In this document: one piece after another, positions 47,431 through 56,031 of the stretch
Numbering within the stretch: the stretch's first letter is position 1
Layout of the letters: each line of letters starts with the position of its first letter
NCBI GenBank assembly: GCA_900542305.1
Contig: UQMU01000003.1
Coordinates: 39,565-103,564, forward strand
DNA from: an uncultured Collinsella sp.
GTDB lineage: Bacteria > Actinomycetota > Coriobacteriia > Coriobacteriales > Coriobacteriaceae
Length of the DNA stretch: 64,000 nucleotides
Reading direction: 5' to 3'
Translations under genes and position numbers: made by a program
Notes under the pieces: model-generated
Databases searched by the model: none
What the model was told of the DNA's origin: nothing
Seen by the model: the letters and a program-made list of their open reading frames with translations, nothing else

Positions 47431-48510
47431 CTACTCCCCGTGATGGTGGCCGCAGCAGCACTCATGGCCGTCGTCATGGCCGTGGCCGCCGCAACACTCG
47501 TGGTCCTCGCCGTGATGGTGACCGCAACCGCACTCATGGTCGTCGCCGTGCTCGCCGCAACCGCAGCCGTCCTCGTGAGCGCCATGCTCCTCAGGACGAT
47601 ACTGCGACCAGTCCAGACCGGCGGCGATGGCGTCGGCCTCCTCCTTATAGAGGACCGTGATGGCCTGGGTGCCCAGCTTGGCACCACCGATGGCATCGAG
47701 CATGTCGTAGAGCGTAAAGGCCACGTCGGCGCCGGGCAGCGCAAGCTCGCGATCGTCGGCATAGGCGAGCGCCAAGCGCAGGTCCTTGATGAAGTGCTCG
47801 ACCATAAAGCCGGGCTTGTAGTCGCCGTCGAGCGCCTTGGGAGCCAGGCTCTCCATGGCGCCGGACTTGCCGGTACCGCCCAGGATCATCTGACGGGTCT
47901 TCTCCAGGTCAAGGCCGCTCAGCTCGGCAAATGCCATGGCGTCTGCCATGCCGACCATGCAGGCGCCCAGCGACACCTGGTTGGCGAGCTTGGCAGCCTG
48001 GCCCTTGCCGGCGCCGTCGAAGCAGCAGATGTTTGCCGCAAAGGTGGAAAGGATATCGCGGACCGGCGCGATGTCGTTCTCGGTAGCGCCCACGATAGCC
48101 GTGAGCGTGCCGGCGATAGCACCCGACTCGCCGCCGGTGACAGGGCAGTCAAACGCCATGCGACCGGAAACCTGGGCGGCCTCGGCAATGTCACGGGCGA
48201 GCTCGGGCGAGCTCGTGGTGAGGTCGATCAAGACCGCGCCCGGCTTAGTGCACGCGAGCAGGCCGTTGCCCGCCAGATAGAGCTCCTCGACCTCGGAGGG
48301 ATAGCCCACCATGGTAAAGACGACATCGGCGTTCGCCGCGGCGTCGGCCGGCGTATCGGCCCAGACGGCACCGCGCTCGATAAGCGTGGCGGCCTTGGAC
48401 TTGGTGCGGTTATTGACCGTGACGGAATAGCCGGCGTCCAGGATGTGGCCGGCGATGGGGGCACCCATGATTCCGGTGCCGATAAATGCGACAGAGAGCT
48501 TGTTTGCCAT
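47431..48510 (-). CDS. 3-hydroxyisobutyrate dehydrogenase-family oxidoreductase with His/Cys-rich C-terminal tail
   Basis: A 359-residue protein. Residues 1 to about 300 form a complete beta-hydroxyacid dehydrogenase: the FIGTGIMGAPIAGHIL nucleotide fold, then the DCPVTGGESGA substrate loop, then GKGQAAKLANQ with the catalytic lysine. The last 50 or so residues are repeats of CGCG, HHHGE and HGHDDGHE type, a likely metal-binding extension not typical of the family. AAAGGAAAGG precedes the ATG. The natural substrate is unknown. Confidence 0.88.
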   Translation of the reverse strand: MANKLSVAFIGTGIMGAPIAGHILDAGYSVTVNNRTKSKAATLIERGAVWADTPADAAANADVVFTMVGYPSEVEELYLAGNGLLACTKPGAVLIDLTTSSPELARDIAEAAQVSGRMAFDCPVTGGESGAIAGTLTAIVGATENDIAPVRDILSTFAANICCFDGAGKGQAAKLANQVSLGACMVGMADAMAFAELSGLDLEKTRQMILGGTGKSGAMESLAPKALDGDYKPGFMVEHFIKDLRLALAYADDRELALPGADVAFTLYDMLDAIGGAKLGTQAITVLYKEEADAIAAGLDWSQYRPEEHGAHEDGCGCGEHGDDHECGCGHHHGEDHECCGGHGHDDGHECCCGHHHGE

Positions 48511-48608
48511 GAAACCTTTCCTTTTGGGTTGGGTGTTATTACCAGGTTGAATACTCGGTGCCAGCGTTTGGGCTGTGAGTTGGGATCGATTACGGCCGCG
48601 TTACTTGC

Positions 48609-49562
48609 CTACTGACCGCGCACGCGGCGGGCGATGCGATCGGAAAGCGACGCCTTGTCGGCGCGGTTCTTACCCCAAAACGCGCAGGCCACCATGCCGG
48701 GGCCCACGTGCGAGCCAATGGTGGGACCCACGGAGCTGCGAATGATCGTGACGTCGGCGCAGCCCTCCTCCTTGCGGATGGCAGCTTCGAGCCAGTCGCC
48801 GTCCTTCTCGGCATCGGCCGTCATGATTGCGATGGGCATGGTGCGGTCGGGCACGTAGTTCTCGCGGAACGACTTGAGAATGGACTTGAGCGCCTTCTTG
48901 CGGCCGCGGTTGACGCCGATCAGCGACAGCGAGCCGGCAAGGTCGTAGGAGAGCTCGGGCTTGACATCGAGCTTTGCCGTGAGCTGCGCCGCCGCGGGCG
49001 GAATGCGGCCGCCGGCAGCTAGCGCGTCAAAGCTCTCGAGCGTAAAGTAGCCGTGGACATAAGTCTTGGCCTCGTTTGCCCAGTCGACCAGCTGCTTGGC
49101 GGTCAGTCCCGCCGAACGCTGGCGCACGGCCTCGAGCGCCAAGAGCGCGCCAGTCGCGCAGGGCAGAGCGTTGTCGACCACGTAGAGCTCAAAATCGGGA
49201 TACTCGGCGCGCACGGCATCCGCCGCCTGGCACGCGGAGTTGTAGCTCGACGACAGCGCCGAGGTAAAGCACAGGTAGACCGTGGGCGTGCCCTCTTTGG
49301 CGCACTCGGTAAAAAACTCGATATAGCGACCGAGCGACACAGCCGAGGTGGACACGCGGGCGCCGGCGCGCATGCGGTCGTAGAACTCCTTAGGGCTCAT
49401 GCTCGACCAGATATCGTCCGTGCGCTCCTCGCCATCGATGATAAAGGGGAAGCCCAAGATATCGACATCGAGGTTCGCGGCGACCTCGGGGCTAAAGTCG
49501 CAGCAGGTATCGACGACGATGCGGCAGCGGTCAGAATGGCCGGTAGATGCAGTCTTGTCCAT
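48609..49562 (-). CDS. DegV family fatty-acid-binding protein
   Basis: A 317-residue DegV protein: VVDTCCDFSPEVA at the start, a STSAVSLGRY loop that binds the lipid carboxylate, and an SSYNSA motif. DegV (FakB-like) proteins bind fatty acids for a kinase partner; no FakA is nearby. The ATG at 49562 has AAGGAG upstream. Confidence 0.87.
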   Translation of the reverse strand: MDKTASTGHSDRCRIVVDTCCDFSPEVAANLDVDILGFPFIIDGEERTDDIWSSMSPKEFYDRMRAGARVSTSAVSLGRYIEFFTECAKEGTPTVYLCFTSALSSSYNSACQAADAVRAEYPDFELYVVDNALPCATGALLALEAVRQRSAGLTAKQLVDWANEAKTYVHGYFTLESFDALAAGGRIPPAAAQLTAKLDVKPELSYDLAGSLSLIGVNRGRKKALKSILKSFRENYVPDRTMPIAIMTADAEKDGDWLEAAIRKEEGCADVTIIRSSVGPTIGSHVGPGMVACAFWGKNRADKASLSDRIARRVRGQ

Positions 49563-49580
49563 CAAAGCGACTCCTTACGT

Positions 49581-49612
49581 AAAAAGGCGGCCATCCGCAT
49601 GGGATGGCCGCC
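49581..49612 (-). terminator. Terminator of the hpf gene
   Basis: GGCGGCCATCC and its exact complement, then TTTTTAC on the minus strand. Confidence 0.92.
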
Positions 49613-49641
49613 AACCGTTAACTCATGCAAGTTAACGTATT

Positions 49642-50226
49642 TTACTCGTCAAGTGTTTCGATACGGGGCTTGATGATGCCATATCCACCATTCTTACGGT
49701 GATACACCACATTGATGAGGCCAGTCGTCGCGTTCTCGAACACGTAGAAGTCATGGCCCAGCAGATCGGTCTGCACCAGCGCCTGCTCCTCAGTCATCGG
49801 GGTGACATCGATGACCTTCTCGCGGACGAGCAGGTCGTCGTCCTCCTCGGGCAGCAGCAGGTCGGCCAGATCCTCGACGCGCTCGACCGGCGCGACATCC
49901 GCTGCGCTGGCACCGCCCTGGCGGTTGTCCACGACCTTGGTCTTGAACTTGCGCAGCTGGCGGGTGACCTTATCGGCGGAGAGGTCGATGGCGGCGTACA
50001 TATCCGCACCGTGCTCGGCAACGCGAATCACCGAACCGCGGGCACGAACCGTAACCTCGACGATTGCCGGGTTGGGGTTCGAGGGGTTCTTCTCATAGCG
50101 AAGTACAACGTCGACCGTCATGGGCTCGATATCGAAAACCTTGAGCGCCTCGCCGATCTTCTCATCCACATGCGCACGCAGAGCATCGGTTACCGTCGTC
50201 TTGCGTCCAGAAACCTTGATATCCAT
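49642..50226 (-). CDS. hpf: Ribosome hibernation promoting factor, long form
   Basis: A 194-residue HPF. The N-terminal S30AE domain begins MDIKVSGRKTTVTDALRAHV and contains VRARGSVIRVAEHGADMYAAID; the C-terminal dimerisation domain contains EEQALVQTDLLGHDFYVFENATTG. It pairs ribosomes into inactive 100S particles in slow growth. The start at 50226 follows GGAG; upstream in-frame codons lack one. Confidence 0.93.
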   Translation of the reverse strand: MDIKVSGRKTTVTDALRAHVDEKIGEALKVFDIEPMTVDVVLRYEKNPSNPNPAIVEVTVRARGSVIRVAEHGADMYAAIDLSADKVTRQLRKFKTKVVDNRQGGASAADVAPVERVEDLADLLLPEEDDDLLVREKVIDVTPMTEEQALVQTDLLGHDFYVFENATTGLINVVYHRKNGGYGIIKPRIETLDE

Positions 50227-50442
50227 ACGTGGCTCCAATCTGCCTCGGGGACTTACTGTACTGGCTATGTACCCATTGCCGTGCATTTAATCACGCGGAT
50301 TCCTAAAGACCCGAATAACGATTGCTTGATACCGCATACCGAAGTCTCGTACTTTTCCATGGCAAAGTGCGCTATAGGAGGGAGCCGACGGATTTGTATT
50401 TGGTCCCGAAAATTGGCTTTGACCTGCTGGTTTTACAGGGAT

Positions 50443-50478
50443 GAAAAAGCCGGGCTCCCCTATTGGGGAAGCCCGGCA
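50443..50478 (-). terminator. Terminator of the solute-binding lipoprotein gene
   Basis: GCCGGGCTCCCC pairs with GGGGAAGCCCGGC, followed on the minus strand by TTTTTC. The gap 50227-50543 otherwise holds only presumed hpf promoter sequence and a weak GGTGTCC/GGAGACACC hairpin near 50502-50530. Confidence 0.9.
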
Positions 50479-50543
50479 GTGCGTGTTGAAACCGTGAAGA
50501 GGTGTCCTTTCCAACGTATAGGAGACACCACCCCTAGCAATAA

Positions 50544-51569
50544 CTAGCTATTGAGTTTGTTAATGTCGTCGTCAGTGATGGCGCCTTCCTGGCTGGACGA
50601 TTTGTCCTCGGAGGATGCGGTCTCATTGTTGGAATCGGAAGACTCGCTGCCGGAGGACGTGGTCTCACTGGACTCAGAGTCGCCCGGCTGCACGTTAGCG
50701 CCCGAAACCGTCTTAGTGGTGAGGTCGTAGGGCATCGTGCCATACCATACGCAGTGGACTGCCTCGAGCGTACCGTCGACCGTGATGCCGTCGAGGGCAT
50801 CGCTCACGGCACGGCACAGTTCGTCATTGGACGAGAGGCCCGCAACACCAAGCGTCGAGGGCGCCTCGAGCGCACCGACATAGGAGACCTCGCTCATCAG
50901 GCGTGCAAGGTAGCCGCCGGCCGTGGAGTCGCAGATCACATAGTCGACCTCGCCGGACTCGAGCGCCTCAAAGCACTCGTTGATGTTGGAGTAGGTCTTT
51001 TGGTTGGCGGTAATGCTCTGCTTAGCAAGCGCCTCCTGCGAGGCCGAGGACATCTGGACACCCAGGGTAGACGTGTTAAGGGTATCGGTGGAAACGCTTA
51101 GCGACCCACCATCGCTGGTTTTACCGAACACAGAAGCGGCATCGTACAGGCAGGTGCCGAGCGAGCTAACGTCCCCGTCTGTGGAGTTGATCTCGCCGAT
51201 AAAGATATCAGCCTTTTTGTCGCCGAGCGCGGAACCTGCCGAGGACGCATCGACAAAGGCGACCTTAAGGCCCATGCGGCTTGCGAGGGCGCGGGCGGCG
51301 TCGACCGCATACCCCGCGAGCTCGCCGTCGGCGCCCTGCATGGCCTGCGGCGCATCGGAAGTATCGAGGGCAACCGTCAGGGTTCCGGGAGTAACCAGGG
51401 CATCGTCCGACACCGCCGGCGTGACGGTCTTGTACTCGATCTGGTCGATCGTGGGAGTCGTGAACGTAGACAGCGGGTTGAACGCGCATCCGCTCAGGCC
51501 CAAAACGGCGATGACCGCTGCGGCCCCAGCACCTAACCGAGCCGCGTGCATCAAGCTGCCCCTCACCAT
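50544..51569 (-). CDS. Solute-binding lipoprotein, amino-acid ABC transporter type
   Basis: A 341-residue protein with a lipoprotein signal (AAAVIAVLGLSGC) and an SBP_bac_3 domain: GTLTVALDTSDAPQAM, the GELAGYAVDAARALASRMG motif, ADIFIGEINSTD and SGEVDYVICDSTAGGY. The last 55 residues are a Ser/Glu/Asp-rich low-complexity tail. No permease or ATPase genes are adjacent, so it may be an orphan receptor. Two starts are possible: 51569 (AGGG) and 51551 (GAGGGG). Confidence 0.83.
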   Translation of the reverse strand: MVRGSLMHAARLGAGAAAVIAVLGLSGCAFNPLSTFTTPTIDQIEYKTVTPAVSDDALVTPGTLTVALDTSDAPQAMQGADGELAGYAVDAARALASRMGLKVAFVDASSAGSALGDKKADIFIGEINSTDGDVSSLGTCLYDAASVFGKTSDGGSLSVSTDTLNTSTLGVQMSSASQEALAKQSITANQKTYSNINECFEALESGEVDYVICDSTAGGYLARLMSEVSYVGALEAPSTLGVAGLSSNDELCRAVSDALDGITVDGTLEAVHCVWYGTMPYDLTTKTVSGANVQPGDSESSETTSSGSESSDSNNETASSEDKSSSQEGAITDDDINKLNS

Positions 51570-52051
51570 GTCCACTACCCTGCCTTCTGTGTCGTATACG
51601 ATCCGTGCGTTGCGCGGAATATCAGGTTGTTCCCACCAGCTGACCTGGTATTTGACCCCACACTTGCGCACCGGGGTGTTTGCTCGGGAGGCCGCAGCCA
51701 CCTTCACGACTGGCCCGCTCGCCCGCGAGGCGGTATTGCCCCAAAGAAAGTAGAACGGACGGTGCGGCTTACATCTAGGACGCGCCATGATCGCGCCGCG
51801 CGCACGCGGTCGCTTACGTGGATCCCTTTGACCGCGTCTGTCTTGGACTAGGACGGGCATTTCGTCCGTCCGCAACCACAGCCTGGTAGGAACGAAGCGC
51901 ATTATAGCTAAGTTCAAGCTAAAGTTTAAGGTTAGGGGCGTCATTCGCATCGCGAGTACAGATTTCGCAGGTCGGGACGGGCCGCACGCGCTTTGATCGA
52001 CCCCGTCGCTCCCCTACGGGGAGCTCCGGGGCACCCGTCTTAGGGTGGCGT
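51570..52051. other. Non-coding gap upstream of the lipoprotein gene
   Basis: Nearly 500 bp. The minus-strand frame stays open but shows no recognisable protein or codon bias. I see no convincing RNA fold or repeat; it presumably holds the lipoprotein promoter. Confidence 0.5.
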
Positions 52052-52266
52052 GTGCAAAAAACGGCAAATATGAGTACTGTTACCAATTTAGTAGCAGCGT
52101 TTTCCCTCCGCACGCGCCGGTTTCGAGCTCTTTATAGCCCGCTTGATGCCAAGATACTCCACATTTGTTTATTATCTTTTCAATGAATACCAATTTCAGG
52201 ATCGGATTTCTTCGTTTTCGCTGTCACTAATCTAGTAACAGTACTCATATTTGCCATTTTTTGCAC
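52052..52266. mobile_element. 215-bp MITE-like element with 48-bp terminal inverted repeats
   Basis: Left arm 52052-52099 begins GTGCAAAAAACGGCAAATAT; the right arm 52219-52266 is its reverse complement at 42 of 48 positions. The shared core is GGCAAATATGAGTACTGTTA. The 119-bp interior is AT-rich with no gene. No transposase and no clear target duplication are seen, so a non-autonomous element or a paired REP is likely. Confidence 0.7.
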
Positions 52267-52301
52267 GGAGCCTATAACAAGCCCCCTATAAAGCCATAGA
52301 T

Positions 52302-53411
52302 TTATGCTGGCTTAAGCCCAAAACACGCTCGAAGCGTGTTCAGCAGCGCATCCTGCTTCTTTCGACGAGCCTCTACGCGATTCTGATAGCGCTTGCCCAT
52401 GCGTTGGTAGATGCGCCATGCGAGCGCTTCCATCGCTTCCATGTCGCGGAGCATTTCGTTGTTGACCGTCGCGACCTCGATTCCCATAGTAATCAAGCCC
52501 GTGTTGCGTTTTTCATCATGGATACGTCCCCTCCGGGAGGAATGACCCAGCTCACCGTTGTATTCCAGGTCAAACCGGGCTGCCTCCTGATACGCATCGC
52601 AAACTGCATGCGGCATCCCCGAGATTGCCTGCGCGCGGTCATCGAACTCAATCTTGTAGTCGGTCTTAAAGGGACCGCAGGCAAATCCGCCATAGGAAAA
52701 CGGAAGCGAAAACAGAGCGAGCATGATGCACTCCATGGGCGAGCGCAGGTTTTCTGACAAGTAGGGACACAGACGCTGCAGTTGTTTGGCCGCATTCCCC
52801 TTGCATACCGCGAGGTAATCTGCCAGACGATCGGGCGTCAGCACCGGCTCAACCTCAAAGTAGCCCACGTCTGCTGGCTGGTCCTTGTCCTTTGCAAGTT
52901 TATTCGTAACGGGCGAGGTGTAGGGAGGCAGATACTTCCCGCGGTCACTCAGTGAAATCTTAGAGCACAGCTCCTGGGCCAGGGCAAATGCCTGGATACA
53001 GCCGACCTCGCGGGCGACGACAACACAAAGGGCCTCGGGAGATAGACTGTACACCCCCGGTTCCACCTCTAGAATCGAGCCGGCGGGCAACCCGGAGCAT
53101 ACGGACCAGCCCACGCCAGGCATGCGGCGGCGCTGCGCCGCAGATCCCACCAGCAAGCAAAGATCTTCTTGCACCTCGCCGCTTGCGGCCCCAATCCGCA
53201 CCAAGTCGGAAAGATAGATGTCCTCGGTCGAGGGCGACGACGTGCGCAGCACACGGCGCTCTTCATCGGGATTGAGGTCCCTCCAGCTGATGTAACCCAT
53301 TTTTCGGCGCTCGGCGCGCATCATGCGTAGCGCCGAGGCGCCGGTCAGAATTATGGAGGCCGCCAGTTGCTCGCTTGTCGGCTCGTCACACCGCGCTATT
53401 TTCACTGCCAC
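52302..53411 (-). CDS. Protein with C-terminal PD-(D/E)XK (DUF559-like) domain, unknown function
   Basis: A 369-residue protein read from a GTG at 53411 with GGGGTGG upstream; an open frame continues upstream but is only the shadow of comF. The N-terminal half resembles AbiEi-like winged-helix regulators (a TGASALRMMR helix, then RRVLRTSSPSTEDIYLSDLV). The C-terminal part FDLEYNGELGHSSRRGRIHDEKR resembles the Asp/Glu-Asp core of very short patch-repair or DUF559 nucleases. It starts 10 bases after the comF stop and is co-transcribed. Function unproven. Confidence 0.65.
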   Translation of the reverse strand: MAVKIARCDEPTSEQLAASIILTGASALRMMRAERRKMGYISWRDLNPDEERRVLRTSSPSTEDIYLSDLVRIGAASGEVQEDLCLLVGSAAQRRRMPGVGWSVCSGLPAGSILEVEPGVYSLSPEALCVVVAREVGCIQAFALAQELCSKISLSDRGKYLPPYTSPVTNKLAKDKDQPADVGYFEVEPVLTPDRLADYLAVCKGNAAKQLQRLCPYLSENLRSPMECIMLALFSLPFSYGGFACGPFKTDYKIEFDDRAQAISGMPHAVCDAYQEAARFDLEYNGELGHSSRRGRIHDEKRNTGLITMGIEVATVNNEMLRDMEAMEALAWRIYQRMGKRYQNRVEARRKKQDALLNTLRACFGLKPA

Positions 53412-53421
53412 AAAACCACCC

Positions 53422-54228
53422 CTACCAAACGCGTGCGATAGCGAGGCCATCGACTGCTGCGGCGCCGGCGCGCTTGAGTTCCGCCGAAGCCGCGGCCATC
53501 GTCGCACCCGTGGTGATAACGTCGTCGATAAGCAGCAAGCGGCGGCCGTGCACGTCCTCAACCGTCTCGTACATGCCTTGGGCACGCTCGCGGCGCTCCT
53601 CACGACCGAGTTCGCGCTGGTCGCCATGCCCGTACTTGACGAGAGCATCGAGCAAGGGAACACCCGACAGCTCGCAAAATGGGCGCGCAATGGCCTCCAT
53701 ATGATCAAAACCACGCCGCCGAAACGCTGCCGCCGTCGCAGGCACAAACACCACCGCATCCGCACCGGACAGCACACCTCCGTAGCGATCGGGCGCTACG
53801 ACCTGGGCATGCAGGGCGGTGTCGTAGACCAGCTCCGCCAGATACGGAGCCAGACGTCGCTCGCCCGCATCCTTGTACGCTTTAATGATGCGCGGCAGCG
53901 GATGCGCATAGACGGCGCACGCCAGGCAGCGGTCGAGCGCCTCCGCCATTGCCGAGGACGTGCCCTCGACCGAACACTCAGTGCATAGCAAATCCCCAAA
54001 CGGGGCGCCGCATCGGGTGCAGCTATGACGTGGGTCGATGAGCGTGAGCGCGGCCAGGCAGTCTTGGCAAATAAGCGCACCGGCGCGCTCGCAGCCGGCA
54101 CATCGTGTTGGCGACAATGCCTCGAGCGCCTCGCGTGCCGCCCACTCGGCAAACGGTAGCAATTCGTCCGCAAACGGTAGGGCACCGGCACCCTGCAGAC
54201 GGCTCAATATGTTCAGATGGCTCTTCAA
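53422..54228 (-). CDS. comF: ComF-family phosphoribosyltransferase-like protein
   Basis: A 268-residue ComF. The N-terminal zinc-binding cysteines are in RCAGCERAGALICQDC and CTRCGAPFGDLLCTEC; the C-terminal PRPP-binding motif is LLLIDDVITTGATM. ComF proteins support DNA uptake during competence, though many genomes carry it without competence. It starts at TTG 54228. Its ribosome site GGGAGGG is buried in a perfect 12-bp hairpin. Confidence 0.88.
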   Translation of the reverse strand: MKSHLNILSRLQGAGALPFADELLPFAEWAAREALEALSPTRCAGCERAGALICQDCLAALTLIDPRHSCTRCGAPFGDLLCTECSVEGTSSAMAEALDRCLACAVYAHPLPRIIKAYKDAGERRLAPYLAELVYDTALHAQVVAPDRYGGVLSGADAVVFVPATAAAFRRRGFDHMEAIARPFCELSGVPLLDALVKYGHGDQRELGREERRERAQGMYETVEDVHGRRLLLIDDVITTGATMAAASAELKRAGAAAVDGLAIARVW

Positions 54229-54231
54229 GAC

Positions 54232-54267
54232 ACAACCCTCCCTACGTTCGGTCGCAGGGAGGGTTGT
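54232..54267 (-). promoter_or_regulatory. Hairpin masking the comF ribosome-binding site
   Basis: ACAACCCTCCCT (54232-54243) pairs perfectly with 54256-54267 around a 12-base loop. On the mRNA the 3' arm is AGGGAGGGTTGT, the only plausible Shine-Dalgarno sequence, four bases from the TTG start. No T-run follows. Confidence 0.65.
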
Positions 54268-54330
54268 TGATTCGGCGCTATGATACCCCGATGCGCTCGG
54301 GGCAAGGCGGGCTAAATCCGCTCGCGGGCG

Positions 54331-56031
54331 TTATTCGCCGGCGGGCGGTTGTGGTGCGGACGAAGACGGGGTCGAGCCCTCGCCACCATCCTGGCGCGGC
54401 TTGCGGGAACGGCGACGGCGACGGCGCTTTTGACCCTGGTCGGCCGAGCCCTCGCCACCGCGATCCTCGCGCGGCTCGCGCTCGTCGCGAGCGGCGCCAC
54501 GCGAAGCCTTGGCAGCCGCTCCCCCGCCATCTCCGGGACGACGGCGCGTGACCTTGACCTCGCCATCCGAGACCTGATCGGCCACGGAGGGCACTGAGGG
54601 CTTCTGTTGCGCGCCCGAGGAATGGCGACGGCGCGGACGCGGCGCGCGCTCCTCCTCGCCACGTGACTTGCCGCCCTTGTCGGCAGACGCATCGGAGGCC
54701 GAGGCACCCTTGGGGGCAGCGCCGGCCTCGCGAGCGGCTGCGGCACGGAAGGCGTCCTCGCGCTCCTCGCTCGACAGATGACGGCGACGACGGCGCGTGG
54801 GATTCATGCCACCGCCGCGATTCTGCTGCTGGGGTTGCTGAACCTCGCGCTCGCGGGGGGAATTCTTGCCTGCGGGAGCGGTCTCACCGGCATCGCCCGA
54901 GCCCGCGCGCTTGCGACGACGACGGCCACCGGCGGCCTCCTCGGCCTCGGGTGTCTCGGCCTTACCACGGCCCTTTCCGCGGCCACGGCCCTCGCCCTGG
55001 CTCTGAGCAGCGCGGGCATCGGAATCGGCATCGCGACGACGGCGCTTGGGCATCGACGTGCCGGCAAGACGGTCGGCGCTCGACAGGCCATCGCCCACGT
55101 CGACGCCGTTCTCGCGATCGAGCTCCATGAGCGCCAGGCGCATCTCGGGCGACTCGATGCGCTCGAGCACGTCGCGCGTCACGCAGTCGGGGCGGCAGTT
55201 GCAACCCTGCTCGGCGGCCTTCTTTTTGCAGCCCTCAGAGCAGGTCATGTCGGCCAGGTTGACCTTAAAGACTTTGCCGTTCTCCAGGCGCAACACCAGC
55301 TGCTCACGCGGCGTGTCATATTCCTGGATGCGCGCCTTGCCAAGCGGCGTATCGATAAGCGTCTTCTTTTTGGGCGCGCGGCTCTTAAAGTCCTTGTACG
55401 CCTCGAACTCATAGCGCAGGCAGCACATCAGGCGGCCGCAGACGCCACTGATCTTGGATGAGTTGAGCGGCAGGTCCTGCTCTTTTGCCATGCGGATCGA
55501 AACCGGCTCAAACTGTCCGCCAAAGCGCGTGCAGCAGAGCTCCTGGCCGCACTGGGCATAGCCGCCCACCAGGCGGGTCTCGTCGCGCACACCGATCTGG
55601 CGCATGTCGACGCGAATGTGCAGCGTCGAGGACAGATCCTTGACGAGCTGGCGAAAATCGACGCGCTCCTCTGCCGCAAAGTAGAACACGGCCTTTTCGC
55701 CGCCAAACAGGTACTCGACGCCCACCGGCTTCATCTCGAGGTCGAGCTCCTTGACCAGGCGGCGGAAGTCGACCATGGCCTCGTCGCCCTGAATGGCCAG
55801 GTCGTCGGCAAGCTGCAGGTCGATGTCGCTCGCCACGCGCAGCACGGGCTTGAGCGGCTGACCGATCTCGTCTTGCGGCACCTCAAAGGGATCGGCCGTG
55901 ACCAGGCCGATCTCGGTTCCGCGCTCAGTGGAGCAAATGGCATAATCGGCCTCGAGGATATCCAGATCCTGCGGATCGAACCACAGGTCGCGCGAGGCGT
56001 AGGTAAACTTAACGGGTACGACTAGCGGCAT
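54331..56031 (-). CDS. ricT: PSP1/RicT-family protein with long basic low-complexity tail
   Basis: A 566-residue protein. Residues 1 to about 280 are a complete PSP1 domain, with DLDILEADYAICSTERGTEIG, FYFAAEERVDFRQLVKDL, ETRLVGGYAQCGQELCC and SGVCGRLMCCLRYE; the paired cysteines are those used for iron-sulfur binding in the Ric complex. From about 330 on there is an Arg/Gly/Glu-rich disordered tail with RRRRR runs, absent from Bacillus RicT. The holB gene overlaps its start by 10 bases. GGAAGG precedes ATG 56031. Confidence 0.88.
   Translation of the reverse strand: MPLVVPVKFTYASRDLWFDPQDLDILEADYAICSTERGTEIGLVTADPFEVPQDEIGQPLKPVLRVASDIDLQLADDLAIQGDEAMVDFRRLVKELDLEMKPVGVEYLFGGEKAVFYFAAEERVDFRQLVKDLSSTLHIRVDMRQIGVRDETRLVGGYAQCGQELCCTRFGGQFEPVSIRMAKEQDLPLNSSKISGVCGRLMCCLRYEFEAYKDFKSRAPKKKTLIDTPLGKARIQEYDTPREQLVLRLENGKVFKVNLADMTCSEGCKKKAAEQGCNCRPDCVTRDVLERIESPEMRLALMELDRENGVDVGDGLSSADRLAGTSMPKRRRRDADSDARAAQSQGEGRGRGKGRGKAETPEAEEAAGGRRRRKRAGSGDAGETAPAGKNSPREREVQQPQQQNRGGGMNPTRRRRRHLSSEEREDAFRAAAAREAGAAPKGASASDASADKGGKSRGEEERAPRPRRRHSSGAQQKPSVPSVADQVSDGEVKVTRRRPGDGGGAAAKASRGAARDEREPREDRGGEGSADQGQKRRRRRRSRKPRQDGGEGSTPSSSAPQPPAGE

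Noticed and set aside
51570..51950. N-terminal extension of the solute-binding lipoprotein frame
   Set aside because: The lipoprotein signal peptide lies at the internal start; the upstream residues have no homology or ribosome site.
53412..53777. N-terminal extension of the DUF559-like frame
   Set aside because: It overlaps comF out of frame, and ComF has its zinc and PRPP motifs intact.
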